DNA of 20,627 nucleotides from an uncultured Collinsella sp. (GCA_902497065.1 CABVDH010000029.1:1-20627), one strand, 5' to 3'. Shown: positions 1 through 6,826, counted from the first letter of the stretch. Program-made: numbers and translations. The notes: a model not told the origin generated them from the sequence alone.

Positions 1-85
1 GCGCGGGCGCCCGGTCGGCGGCCCGTTCTGGGCGCGCCTCAATCGTAGCCCGAGACGGTCCCGGGCTGACAATTTCGACTGTAAT

Positions 86-121
86 GGACGTTCTTGTTTG
101 ACTAGTCATTTAAGAACGTCC
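86..121. repeat. 36-bp quasi-palindrome
   Basis: GGACGTTCTT (86-95) is the exact reverse complement of AAGAACGTCC (112-121). The centre holds a second perfect palindrome, TGACTAGTCA (99-108). Only the three bases between inner and outer arms on each side fail to pair. The near-complete symmetry suggests a dispersed REP-like element or a protein-binding site. The sequence alone cannot decide between these. Confidence 0.6.
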
Positions 122-133
122 CCAACGACTAAC

Positions 134-291
134 TTCAAAACTATGCCGGATTACGGGGCTGAACTGCGGATTGCCGACCATACCGAAATTGGTAAAAAGA
201 AAACCGCAGGTAGAAGGCTTGCAATGATTTGAAAATAGGGGGTGTGGTTGGCTCATTCAGGTTCAGCCCCGTAATCCGGCATAGTTTTGAA
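134..291. repeat. 158-bp element with 31-bp perfect terminal inverted repeats (MITE-like)
   Basis: The 31 bases at 134-164 are the exact reverse complement of 261-291 (outer ends TTCAAAACTATG and CATAGTTTTGAA). The 96-bp interior shows no comparable symmetry and no gene. Long perfect terminal repeats around a short non-coding core resemble a miniature inverted-repeat transposable element, or a very long transcribed hairpin. I could not find a clear target-site duplication at the edges, so mobility is inference. Confidence 0.6.
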
Positions 292-377
292 ATGGCACTG
301 AATGAGTGACGGTAAATGAGCCACAATGAAGCAGGCTGGCCCCTCGTTTCCGAAACATTTCGCCCTCCGCGGTGCAA

Positions 378-409
378 ACTTCCGTCCGTAGCGTCCCCTG
401 CGCTACACT
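378..409 (+). promoter_or_regulatory. Possible sigma-70-type promoter for the kinase gene
   Basis: A TACACT box (near 404-409) matches four of six positions of the -10 consensus. About 18 bases upstream is a weak TTCCGT -35-like box. It lies some 50 bases before the kinase start, a sensible distance. The -35 match is poor, so this is only a candidate. Confidence 0.25.
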
Positions 410-459
410 TAGTCGCACTGTGGCGCCGCCGCGCCGTGCCCGAACCAAGGGAGACCCTC

Positions 460-1284
460 ATGAAGAATACTCAGCTGCTGCTGATCAACGATATGTGCGG
501 CTACGGCAAGGTCGCGCTTTCCGCCATGCTGCCGGTGCTGTCGCACATGGGCTACCGTATCCATAACCTGCCGACGGCGCTCGTTTCCGACACGCTCAAC
601 TACCCCAAGTTCTACATCCACGACACCACCGAGTACGTGCGCCAAAGCCTCGCTATCTGGGAGGAGCTCGGCTTTGAGTTCGACGCCATCTCGACCGGCT
701 TTATCGTGACCGAGGAAGAGACGCGCATCATCTCGGACTTTTGCCACCGCCGTGCGCAAAAGGGCACCAAGGTGTTCGTTGACCCCATCATGGGCGACAA
801 CGGCAAGCTCTATGCGGGCGTGCCCGAGTCCACGATCGGTCTCATGAGGCACCTGCTCGAGTGCGCCGACTACGCGGTTCCCAACTACACCGAGGCCTGT
901 TTGCTCACCGACACGCCTATCGTCGAGCAAATTACGCCCGATGAGGCCCGCGCCCTTGTGGACGCCGTGCGCGAGCTGGGTGCCAAGTCGGTGGTCATTA
1001 CGAGCGCCGTAGTCAATGGCACGAACGCGGTTATCGGTTACGACCATGTGGCGGGGGAGTACTTTACGATTCCCTTTGAGCTCATCCCGGTCTATTTTCC
1101 GGGCACGGGCGACACGTTCTCGGCGGTGCTCGTCGGCCGCGTTATGGCGGGTTGGAGTCTGCAGCGCGCGACGTCCGATGCCATGCGTGTGGTGGCTGAG
1201 CTTATCGAGCGCAATGCCGGCCAAGAGGACAAGTCGGCTGGCCTTCCCATCGAGGCCTGCCTGGATGTGATTGACCATGAGTAA
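460..1284 (+). CDS. Pyridoxal/pyridoxine/pyridoxamine kinase (PdxK/PdxY type)
   Basis: Predicted to phosphorylate vitamin B6 vitamers with ATP in the cytoplasm, salvaging them towards pyridoxal 5'-phosphate. The 274-residue length fits the family. The N-terminus reads as a ribokinase-fold strand (LLLINDMCGYGKVALSA). The DPIMGDNGKLY segment begins at Asp108, and the anion-hole/catalytic motif GTGDTFSA begins at Gly215, with Asp218 as expected catalytic base. I chose ATG 460 because AAGGGAG lies seven bases upstream and the protein then begins at the family's first strand; an ATG at 316 would add 48 unlikely residues. The small gene downstream overlaps its last 8 bases, so the two are probably cotranscribed and translationally coupled. 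Family assignment is confident; the exact choice among pdxK and pdxY is not, so no symbol is given. Confidence 0.92.
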   Translation: MKNTQLLLINDMCGYGKVALSAMLPVLSHMGYRIHNLPTALVSDTLNYPKFYIHDTTEYVRQSLAIWEELGFEFDAISTGFIVTEEETRIISDFCHRRAQKGTKVFVDPIMGDNGKLYAGVPESTIGLMRHLLECADYAVPNYTEACLLTDTPIVEQITPDEARALVDAVRELGAKSVVITSAVVNGTNAVIGYDHVAGEYFTIPFELIPVYFPGTGDTFSAVLVGRVMAGWSLQRATSDAMRVVAELIERNAGQEDKSAGLPIEACLDVIDHE

Positions 1285-1606
1285 CGCCGGCGAGGGCGGC
1301 GCCAAGCCTGCGGGCGGGGGCAAGCCGCTCGGCGCGCCGCGTGGCAAGCGTCCGCGCATCCGCGTGAGCTGCGTGGACCAGCTGGGTGCGTGCCGCTGCC
1401 ACCATGGTCACAAGCCGGGCGACGTCTTTGACTTCGACCGAGACCGCGGCAAGATGTGCGCCATGGCCTGCCACGTGGGCTTTCCCTATATCGATATCCT
1501 GCGCTATGGCGGAACCGTGCCTGGCAACGAGCCCGGCACGGCAAAGTTCTGCTGCCCCGAAGTCGATACACTGAACGTCTGGCTCGCCGAGATCGTCGAC
1601 GAGTAG
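1277..1606 (+). CDS. Small cysteine-rich TIGR04076-type protein
   Basis: A 109-residue protein whose first 25 residues are a low-complexity Gly/Ala/Pro/basic tail. The core resembles the TIGR04076 family of small conserved proteins of unknown function: a V-x-C start (Cys32), Cys39 and Cys41, a GHKPGD turn, Cys61 and Cys65 in MCAMACH, and a paired Cys92-Cys93 before a hydrophobic C-terminal helix. Seven cysteines in such a short chain suggest metal or redox chemistry, but this is inference. ATG 1277 overlaps the kinase stop region (1277-1284) and there is no strong ribosome binding site, consistent with translational coupling. A functional link to vitamin B6 salvage is suggested only by adjacency. 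Confidence 0.8.
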   Translation: MSNAGEGGAKPAGGGKPLGAPRGKRPRIRVSCVDQLGACRCHHGHKPGDVFDFDRDRGKMCAMACHVGFPYIDILRYGGTVPGNEPGTAKFCCPEVDTLNVWLAEIVDE

Positions 1607-1608
1607 TC

Positions 1609-1702
1609 GAGCGTGGATTTTCTCCCGTTTAGAGCGTACTTGAGCGCTCAAAGTGGGAGATTGTCCACGCTCAATTTGTATGCGGGAGATTATCCACGCT
1701 CA
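1609..1702. repeat. Three-copy inverted/direct repeat between convergent genes
   Basis: GAGCGTGGA then CTCCC (1609-1626) is mirrored by GGGAG then TCCACGCTC (1655-1672). The right-arm motif recurs directly at 1684-1702, differing by one base in 19 (GGGAGATTATCCACGCTCA versus GGGAGATTGTCCACGCTCA), 29 bases on. It lies between the stop codons of convergent genes, so it may act as a bidirectional terminator, though T-runs are short. It may equally be a dispersed REP-like element. Confidence 0.6.
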
Positions 1703-1738
1703 TTTCGCGCCGAAGACGTGGCCCGCGACCTCGCTTGC

Positions 1739-2185
1739 CTACAGCTGCTCGAGCATAGCGGTACAACCGGCGAGCACGTCGCGGTATGTGGCATCGAAAT
1801 TGTCGGTGTACCAGGGATCGGCCACGTCGCCGGGGTGATCAGTCCAATCGAGCAAGCGCGTAATCTTGCCGTCGGGGTCGTCGCCGAAGATGCGACGCAG
1901 GCCACGTGCGTTCTCGGTATCCATATAGACAATGCGATCCCAGTCGCCATACTCCGCGCGACGCACCTGGCGCGCACGGTGGGCAACGACAGGAATTCCG
2001 ACTTCACGCAGCTTGGCAACGGTGCCACGATGCGGCGGATTGCCGATCTCCTCGGTCGACGTTGCAGCGGAATCGATGACAAACTCCGCCTCGCGCCCAG
2101 CGCGGCGCACGAGCTCAGTAAACACCGACTCGGCCATCGTCGAGCGGCAGATGTTCCCATAGCAGATAAACAGTACGCATTGCAT
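1739..2185 (-). CDS. Low-molecular-weight protein tyrosine phosphatase
   Basis: A 148-residue cytoplasmic phosphatase of the LMW-PTP/arsenate-reductase fold, predicted to remove phosphate from tyrosine residues of proteins. The P-loop is complete: Cys8-Y-G-N-I-C-Arg14-Ser15, matching C-x5-R-S with nucleophile Cys8 and phosphate-binding Arg14. The C-terminal D-P-W-Y segment supplies the usual general-acid aspartate. The start at 2185 is chosen because AAAGGAAA lies just upstream and the protein then begins directly at the first strand; an upstream in-frame ATG at 2215 would add ten residues ahead of that site. It follows the transporter gene on the same strand with a 51-base gap, so a shared transcript is plausible. 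Its target is unknown; in Gram-positive bacteria these enzymes often serve capsule regulation, but no partner kinase is visible. Confidence 0.92.
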   Translation of the reverse strand: MQCVLFICYGNICRSTMAESVFTELVRRAGREAEFVIDSAATSTEEIGNPPHRGTVAKLREVGIPVVAHRARQVRRAEYGDWDRIVYMDTENARGLRRIFGDDPDGKITRLLDWTDHPGDVADPWYTDNFDATYRDVLAGCTAMLEQL

Positions 2186-2236
2186 ATGCGGTTTCCTTTC
2201 GATCGCCATCATCAAGCTCGAGTATCGTATCTGCGC

Positions 2237-3472
2237 CTACGCCTGCGCCCGCTTGCGCTCCCAGCGAGCCAACTTAATCGTCACCAGTGTGAACGCCCAG
2301 GCCACAAGCGAGAACGCGGCGCCCACGGCGCCCACGTACGCAATGCCAACGCTGCTTACCACGGCGCCGCCCACTGCGGTGCCAAACGAGATGCCGACGT
2401 TAAACGCCATGGGCTCAACCGAACTTGCGAGTACCATCGACTTGGGATGGCGGCTGCGCGCCACGTCCATAAAGTGCGTGATGCACGACACCGAGAACAG
2501 GTACATGAGCAGCGCCAAGCTAAAGACAAAGACCGGCGCGAGCGGCATGGTGCCGCCCACGGCAAACAGCCCGAGTAACGCTGCAGCCTGCAGCACAAAC
2601 GTCACGAGCAGCGCCTTCATGCCAAAGCGCGCATCGATCCATCCGCCCAGGATGTTCGAGATCAGGCAGAACACGCCGTAGGCCATAAGCGTGGTACTGG
2701 CTTCGACCGTGCCCATGCCCAGCACCTGCTCTAGATAAGGCGTCACATAGCCGTAGAACACATAGACCGAGCCCACGCCAAACAAAAAGATGAGCATGCC
2801 GGTGATGATGCTCGGCTCGCGCAGCAGCCCCGCCTGCTCGCGAAAGGTGGCGGGCTCGTCGGTTTGCCCAGCGCGCGGCATAAACGCCACAAGCGCTCCG
2901 CAGATCAGAACGGCAAAGGTCAGCGTGCCGTACATGGCCACGTGCCAATCGAGCGTGTCGGCCACAAACTTGCCGATCGAAGTGACAAAGACCATCGCCA
3001 CGGAAAACGCACCATATACCACCGAGATTGCAAGCGAAGTTTGCTGCGGGGACAGCAACTCGGGGATGTACGTCACGCCCACGGCGAGCAGCGCACCTGA
3101 GACAGAGCCCAGGACAATGCGCGAGATAAACAGCACTTGAAAGTTGGGCGCCAACGCCATGACCAGGTTGCCGAGCACAAAGACGATGCTGTAGCACACG
3201 AGCAACTGGTAGCGGCGGAATCGCCCCGTGCTGAGCGCAAGCACCGGCGTCGCGATGGCGTAGACGAGCGCAAACACGCTAATAAGTTGGCCTGCGGTGG
3301 CAAGCGATACGCCGAGTTCCGTCGCCAAGTCACTTTCGATGCCGATGACCACGAATTCGGAGCAGCCGAGCGAGAATCCCAACAGTACGAGCAGCGCCAG
3401 GCAGAGCTTGGTGCGCGCGGGGGAGAGCGCGGCGGCGGTTGACTTGCTTTTAGGCGTGGCTGCGGCGGTCAA
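2237..3472 (-). CDS. MFS transporter, DHA1/AraJ-like efflux family
   Basis: About 411 residues with roughly twelve hydrophobic segments, the usual size for a major facilitator of the drug/sugar efflux (DHA1) group. The first helix ends in GCSEFVVIGI, a sequence typical of this group. STGRFRRYQLL follows helix 2 and occupies the place of motif A, while the short loop GGWIDARFGMK repeats the pattern in the second half. It probably exports a small molecule by proton antiport; the substrate cannot be read from sequence. I favour TTG 3472 as start because GGAG lies eight bases upstream; a GTG at 3481 is also in frame, and the frame stays open to 3592 without a better site. It probably shares a transcript with the phosphatase gene downstream. 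Confidence 0.85.
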   Translation of the reverse strand: MTAAATPKSKSTAAALSPARTKLCLALLVLLGFSLGCSEFVVIGIESDLATELGVSLATAGQLISVFALVYAIATPVLALSTGRFRRYQLLVCYSIVFVLGNLVMALAPNFQVLFISRIVLGSVSGALLAVGVTYIPELLSPQQTSLAISVVYGAFSVAMVFVTSIGKFVADTLDWHVAMYGTLTFAVLICGALVAFMPRAGQTDEPATFREQAGLLREPSIITGMLIFLFGVGSVYVFYGYVTPYLEQVLGMGTVEASTTLMAYGVFCLISNILGGWIDARFGMKALLVTFVLQAAALLGLFAVGGTMPLAPVFVFSLALLMYLFSVSCITHFMDVARSRHPKSMVLASSVEPMAFNVGISFGTAVGGAVVSSVGIAYVGAVGAAFSLVAWAFTLVTIKLARWERKRAQA

Positions 3473-3529
3473 GGTTGTCACTCCAATGTCGCATGAATAA
3501 GCGGGATTCAATCCCTGCAACTCTAACAG

Positions 3530-3562
3530 AATGTGACAAAGAGACAGTCCCTTTGTCACATT
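3530..3562. repeat. REP-like perfect 12-bp inverted repeat
   Basis: AATGTGACAAAG (3530-3541) is the exact reverse complement of CTTTGTCACATT (3551-3562), around a 9-base loop. Closely related half-sites (GCGACAAAGGG and its complement) occur at 10292-10306 and 19317-19331, so this is a repeated element family within the window, not a one-off hairpin. It sits upstream of the MFS gene in the interval between divergent genes. Confidence 0.7.
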
Positions 3563-3582
3563 GCGCTGCCAGCCAGTCGCCC

Positions 3583-3648
3583 AAACCATCACAACATTCG
3601 GCGAAAATCTCGAAATCGAGGAAAAGCGTCGAATGTTGTGACGGTTTT
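3583..3648. repeat. 66-bp long imperfect palindrome
   Basis: TCACAACATTCG (3589-3600) pairs perfectly with CGAATGTTGTGA (3630-3641). The symmetry continues outwards into an AAACC/GGTTT pair with one mismatch. The centre pairs as CTCG/CGAG around AAAT. It lies between the divergently oriented MFS gene and the membrane-protein gene. I read it as a dispersed palindromic repeat. A role as terminator or operator is possible but not shown. Confidence 0.65.
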
Positions 3649-3732
3649 CCTGTCTGTGCCGGCGAGCTCCAGCGCCGTCTGGGGGTATAAGGCTAGCAAG
3701 TGTTTATTTGCGAGGCCTAAGGGGCGCCCCGT

Positions 3733-4602
3733 ATGGATATCGATAACTTTGAATGGTGGTATAGCGAGGGCGAGGCTCCGGACGAGGAGTGGGACGAGCC
3801 CGCGCCGCGTGACGTGTCGAGCGACGAGGACGAGACCGGCAACGATGCCGCTGTCGAGCCTGACGCCGCCTCCGATGCCGCCGAGCCCCTGACCTTTGAG
3901 CAGGCTTGGGCCCAAGCCGAGGCCGATGAGGCTAAGGCCGATGCCACGGCCACGCTCGGCGAGCCGGCGGACATGTCCATCTCGCCGGCCAAGACCCCGC
4001 AGCCGCGCCATAACATCGACCCCGGCAGCACGGCATCCTTCAGCATACTCGACGTGCCCGCGCAGGGTGCCCGGGCGCCCGCGCCCACGCATCGTCCCGA
4101 CTTGGCTCGCGAGGAAGATGCTGGCCGCCGCTCACCACTCGGTCCCATCCTCATCGCCTTCATGGCCGGCGTCATCGCTTGCTCGGCGATCGGAAATGTC
4201 TGGAGCCATGTGGAGCAACAGCGCAAAGATGCCGCCAAGGTCGAGATGTCTGTCGAGCAATCGCTCAGCCGCACGCGCTCGGTGCATGTGTCGGTCGAGG
4301 TCAAGGACGGTGCGACATGGGACACCGCCCGCGGCGACAGCCAGATGCTCATCCACATCGTGGGCCGCACACTCAGGGGGCAGGCGATTGACGAGTACCA
4401 ATATGTCAACTCCGCTGGCGACGGCATCGAACTCAAGCCCGGCGACTACGAGCTCACGGTCGACGAACCGCCCGTCGCCACCGATGGCACGCGCTTCCGC
4501 GCCTCAAAGCGCATGGTTCCCGTGAGCTTTAACTCGCAGGCGCCCGATACGGTCGACAGCACGCCGCAGGGCGGATTCGACCTTTACGCGATCGCTCAAT
4601 AA
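3733..4602 (+). CDS. Single-pass membrane protein of unknown function with acidic N-terminal region
   Basis: I do not recognise a named family. The 289-residue protein has a very acidic, disordered-looking N-terminal part (residues 1-130, rich in Asp, Glu, Ala and Pro). One membrane segment at about 136-157 (PLGPILIAFMAGVIACSAIG) follows a short Arg-Arg stretch. The roughly 130-residue C-terminal part looks like a beta-sandwich, including GDGIELKPGDYELTV, a pattern seen in carboxypeptidase-regulatory or SpaA-like folds. By charge distribution the N-terminus should be cytoplasmic and the C-terminal domain outside. The ribosome binding site AAGGGG overlaps a perfect palindrome, GGGGCGCCCC (3721-3730), which could mask it in the mRNA. 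It stands alone, divergent from the MFS gene; a link to the epimerase downstream is not evident. Confidence 0.7.
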   Translation: MDIDNFEWWYSEGEAPDEEWDEPAPRDVSSDEDETGNDAAVEPDAASDAAEPLTFEQAWAQAEADEAKADATATLGEPADMSISPAKTPQPRHNIDPGSTASFSILDVPAQGARAPAPTHRPDLAREEDAGRRSPLGPILIAFMAGVIACSAIGNVWSHVEQQRKDAAKVEMSVEQSLSRTRSVHVSVEVKDGATWDTARGDSQMLIHIVGRTLRGQAIDEYQYVNSAGDGIELKPGDYELTVDEPPVATDGTRFRASKRMVPVSFNSQAPDTVDSTPQGGFDLYAIAQ

Positions 4603-4620
4603 CTGCGCCTGCCGCCTCTC

Positions 4621-4660
4621 CGTGCCGCCAAGAGTGGCACAATAGCCCTCGACACTATTG
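4621..4660 (+). promoter_or_regulatory. Short inverted repeats upstream of the epimerase gene
   Basis: Two small dyads lie in the 79-base gap before the epimerase: GTGCC/GGCAC (4622-4639) and CAATAG/CTATTG (4640-4645 and 4655-4660, 9-base spacing). The second is a reasonable operator-sized dyad about 20 bases before the start codon. Neither is followed by a T-run. Promoter boxes are not clear enough to call. Confidence 0.3.
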
Positions 4661-4681
4661 TTTACTTTTGGAGGAAGTAGC

Positions 4682-5575
4682 ATGTCCACCGTCACCACCA
4701 TCAAGCGCGGCGGCCTCACCGCGGCCATCGATTCCATGGGAGCCCAGCTCACGAGCCTTGCCCTCGACGGCAACGAGTATCTGTGGCAGGGCGACCCGGC
4801 CTTTTGGGGCAAGCATGCGCCCATTCTGTTCCCCATCGTGGGATCGCTGCGCAACAACACGGCGACGTCTGCGGCCGGCACCTGCGAGATGCCGCGCCAC
4901 GGACTCGCGCGCATCGTCGAACACAAGCTGGTCGAGGTCTCCGAGGACGGCTCGTCCGTCACCTACGAGATCACCGATACGCCCGAGTCGCTCAAGGCTT
5001 TCCCCTTCCACTTTAAGCTCAGCATGACCTATGCCCTGACCGGCGACGCCACGCTCACGCAGACCTTTGCCGTCACCAACACCGGCGACGTGGACCTGCC
5101 GTTCTCGGTGGGCGGCCACCCTGCATTTAACGTGCCCGCCCCCGGTGCCGAGGACGAGACGTTCGAGGACTACGAGCTGGCATTTACCGAGGCTTGGACC
5201 AACGAGGCCCCCATCATCACGCCCGATGGCCTCATGACGTTCGAGGGCAGCTACAAGGCGCCCGATAACTCTGACGTGCTGCCCATAACGCACCGTAGCT
5301 TCGATAACGATGCCATCATGTTCACCGATACCCCGGGCTCCACGCTCACGCTGCGCGGTCGCAAGTCGGGCCATGGCGTCAAGATCGACTTTGAGGGCTT
5401 TAAGTACATCGGCGTGTGGTCTGCCGCCAACGACGCTCCGTTTGTGGCGCTCGAGCCCTGGACCGGTCACACCACCATGGACACCGAGGACGACGTCTTT
5501 GAGCACAAGGTCAACACCATTACCTTGGCTCCCGGCGCTACCGATAAACGTAGCTTTAGCGTAACGCTGCTCTAG
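4682..5575 (+). CDS. Aldose 1-epimerase family protein (LacX/GalM-like)
   Basis: A 297-residue cytoplasmic enzyme predicted to interconvert the alpha and beta anomers of an aldose or sugar phosphate. The galactose-mutarotase fold is recognisable by ILFPIVGSL near residue 55, the MPRHGLAR motif with His73, the conserved GGHPAFNVP with His146 (expected general acid), and ALEPWTG with Glu258 (expected general base). The sequence resembles the LacX-like branch more than classical GalM, so the substrate is open. ATG 4682 is preceded by GGAGG at a suitable distance; an ATG at 4658 would place that site inside the gene. It is followed at once by a hairpin cassette, so it is probably transcribed alone. 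No sugar pathway genes are adjacent. Confidence 0.88.
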   Translation: MSTVTTIKRGGLTAAIDSMGAQLTSLALDGNEYLWQGDPAFWGKHAPILFPIVGSLRNNTATSAAGTCEMPRHGLARIVEHKLVEVSEDGSSVTYEITDTPESLKAFPFHFKLSMTYALTGDATLTQTFAVTNTGDVDLPFSVGGHPAFNVPAPGAEDETFEDYELAFTEAWTNEAPIITPDGLMTFEGSYKAPDNSDVLPITHRSFDNDAIMFTDTPGSTLTLRGRKSGHGVKIDFEGFKYIGVWSAANDAPFVALEPWTGHTTMDTEDDVFEHKVNTITLAPGATDKRSFSVTLL

Positions 5576-5579
5576 AGGT

Positions 5580-5603
5580 TCCGCCGTTCTAACGAACGGC
5601 GGA
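5580..5603 (+). terminator. Hairpin cassette after the epimerase gene, also found after prfA
   Basis: TCCGCCGTTC pairs perfectly with GAACGGCGGA around a four-base loop, five bases after the stop codon. The same stem, with flanking AGGT before and CCAG after, recurs at 20597-20620 behind prfA. The 36-base cassette differs at about three positions between copies. Its position suggests a transcription end. There is no T-run, so intrinsic termination is not assured. Confidence 0.6.
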
Positions 5604-5617
5604 CCAGTCGACGCTGG

Positions 5618-5717
5618 GCGCCACCCAGAGCGACAATTTGTTATTCAAAAGGCGAGGCATGACCAGAAGGTCTATGCCTTGCCTTTTTCATGCCAACTTG
5701 TTCGCTCTGGGCGGCGC
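5618..5717. repeat. 100-bp nested palindrome
   Basis: The 19 bases at 5618-5636 are nearly the reverse complement of 5698-5717 (CAGAGCGACAA against TTGTTCGCTCTG, one extra base and one wobble). A second complete hairpin (5647-5687) sits between the arms. The arrangement could fold as a long cruciform and resembles a compact non-coding mobile element or dispersed repeat. Confidence 0.55.
5647..5688 (+). terminator. Strong intrinsic terminator hairpin
   Basis: AAAAGGCGAGGCAT pairs with ATGCCTTGCCTTTT (14 pairs including one G-T), extended by GACC/GGTC around an AGAA loop, and it ends in five T. This is a good rho-independent terminator for the epimerase transcript. The A-rich opposite end would let it work in both directions. 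Confidence 0.7.
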
Positions 5718-5899
5718 TCGCTGGCATTGCCAAAACATCGGCGTCGCCGTTTCCGTCAAGGGTTTGGTGCATGGGGGACAGGTTGCTTTGCGCCAATCGT
5801 CCTCGTGTGTCTATTAATTTTTCGCGCACATGCCGCGCTGCTGGTTGAGGGCGTATATCCTGTCTTATTGTCAGTAACGCAAAATAGGGAAGGCACCAG
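5689..5899 (+). other. Spacer upstream of the ABC transporter operon
   Basis: No gene is visible. A small hairpin-like repeat lies at 5764-5796 (TTGGTGC pairing with GCGCCAA around a core containing GGGGGACAGG). A/T-rich stretches near 5813-5822 (CTATTAATTT) and 5858-5872 are the best places for a promoter of the transporter operon, for example TATTAA with TTGCGC 18 bases upstream, but none matches consensus well. Confidence 0.35.
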
Positions 5900-6826
5900 A
5901 TGCAACCTCGGCAACAGCGCGGCATGCAGACCCAGCCGGTATGCAGCCGTCGCATCTTTTTGGGTAGCGCTCTCGCTGCGAGCGCTTCCGTCGTCGCCGG
6001 CGCGCTCGCCGGCTGTCAGCGCCCGTCCACGCTCAAGGTGGTTCAACCCACGACGGGTGGCGGTCGCGACGACCTGTCCGATTCCGTGATCGGCAAGGAC
6101 AAGATCCGCATTGGCATGGAGGCGGCCTACGCCCCGTACAACTGGCAGGTTTCCGAAGCCAGTGAGTACACCATCCCCATCGACAACGTGCAGGGCGCCT
6201 ATGCCGATGGCTACGACGTGCAGATCGCCAAGATCGTCTGCAAGGCCCTCGGTGGCGAGCCCGTTGCCGTCAAGCAGAGCTTCTCGGGCCTCATCGATTC
6301 GCTCAACAACGGCCAGATCGACCTCATCATCGCCGGTATGAGCGCCACGCCCGAGCGCGAAGAGTCCGTCGGCTTCTCCGACCCGTACTTCATTGGCTAC
6401 TTTGGCCTGTTCGTAAAAGAGGGCTCGCCCTACCAAAACGCGACCAAGCTCAGCGACTTTAGCGGTGCCACGGTACTCGGCCAAAAGGACACCATGCTCG
6501 ACACTGTCATCGACGAGATCCCGGGCGTTGTGCACAAGAACCCGGTTGACTCCGTCCCCACGGTGTTCTCGAATCTGCTGCAGGGCACGTGCGACGCCGT
6601 GACCTACAACACCGAGAACGAGAAGGGCTATATGGCCCAAAACCCGGGTATCGTGCCGATTCAATTTGCCGAGGGCGAGGGCTTTAAGCAGGAGGTCACG
6701 GCAAACGTCGGCTGCCGCAAGGGCTCGGATAAGCTGCTTAAGCTCATCGACAAGACGCTCAAGGGCGTCAGCCAAGAGGAACGCGACCAAATGTGGGACG
6801 CGTGCCTCGATCGTCAGCCGGCATAG
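5900..6826 (+). CDS. Amino-acid ABC transporter substrate-binding lipoprotein
   Basis: A 308-residue family-3 solute-binding protein that should capture a polar amino acid outside the membrane and deliver it to the adjacent permease. The N-terminus carries SRRIFLG (Arg17-Arg18), a twin-arginine-like motif, then a hydrophobic stretch and a lipobox Leu-Ala-Gly-Cys39, so it is probably a Tat-exported lipoprotein anchored at Cys39. The mature part shows the family pattern: KIRIGMEAAYAPYNW near 72, GYDVQIAKIVCKALGG, LIDSLNNGQIDLIIAGMSAT and FSDPYF. ATG 5900 is preceded by GGGAAGG. It is the first of three transporter genes, followed nine bases later by the permease. The precise ligand is not readable. 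Confidence 0.9.
   Translation: MQPRQQRGMQTQPVCSRRIFLGSALAASASVVAGALAGCQRPSTLKVVQPTTGGGRDDLSDSVIGKDKIRIGMEAAYAPYNWQVSEASEYTIPIDNVQGAYADGYDVQIAKIVCKALGGEPVAVKQSFSGLIDSLNNGQIDLIIAGMSATPEREESVGFSDPYFIGYFGLFVKEGSPYQNATKLSDFSGATVLGQKDTMLDTVIDEIPGVVHKNPVDSVPTVFSNLLQGTCDAVTYNTENEKGYMAQNPGIVPIQFAEGEGFKQEVTANVGCRKGSDKLLKLIDKTLKGVSQEERDQMWDACLDRQPA

Larger units (their letters stand above)
1..459. other. Gene-poor leader region upstream of the pyridoxal kinase gene
   Basis: I see no convincing complete gene here. One frame is open from the window edge to a TAG at 46-48, which could be the last 15 codons of a truncated upstream gene; another is open to 229 but runs through repeat sequence. A small hairpin lies at 47-67 (AGCCCG pairing with CGGGCT) without a T-run. 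The rest is occupied by two inverted-repeat structures listed separately (86-121 and 134-291). The stretch 160-250 is more A/T-rich than the flanking genes. Confidence 0.5.

Noticed and set aside
47..67. Small hairpin AGCCCG/CGGGCT as terminator of an upstream gene
   Set aside because: No T-run, only six pairs, and no identified upstream gene.
316..459. Upstream ATG extending the pyridoxal kinase by 48 residues
   Set aside because: The extra residues do not resemble the family, and a proper ribosome binding site precedes ATG 460.
1613..2578. Long plus-strand open frame antisense to the phosphatase and MFS genes
   Set aside because: It lacks recognisable motifs, begins inside an inverted repeat, and overlaps two well-supported genes on the other strand.
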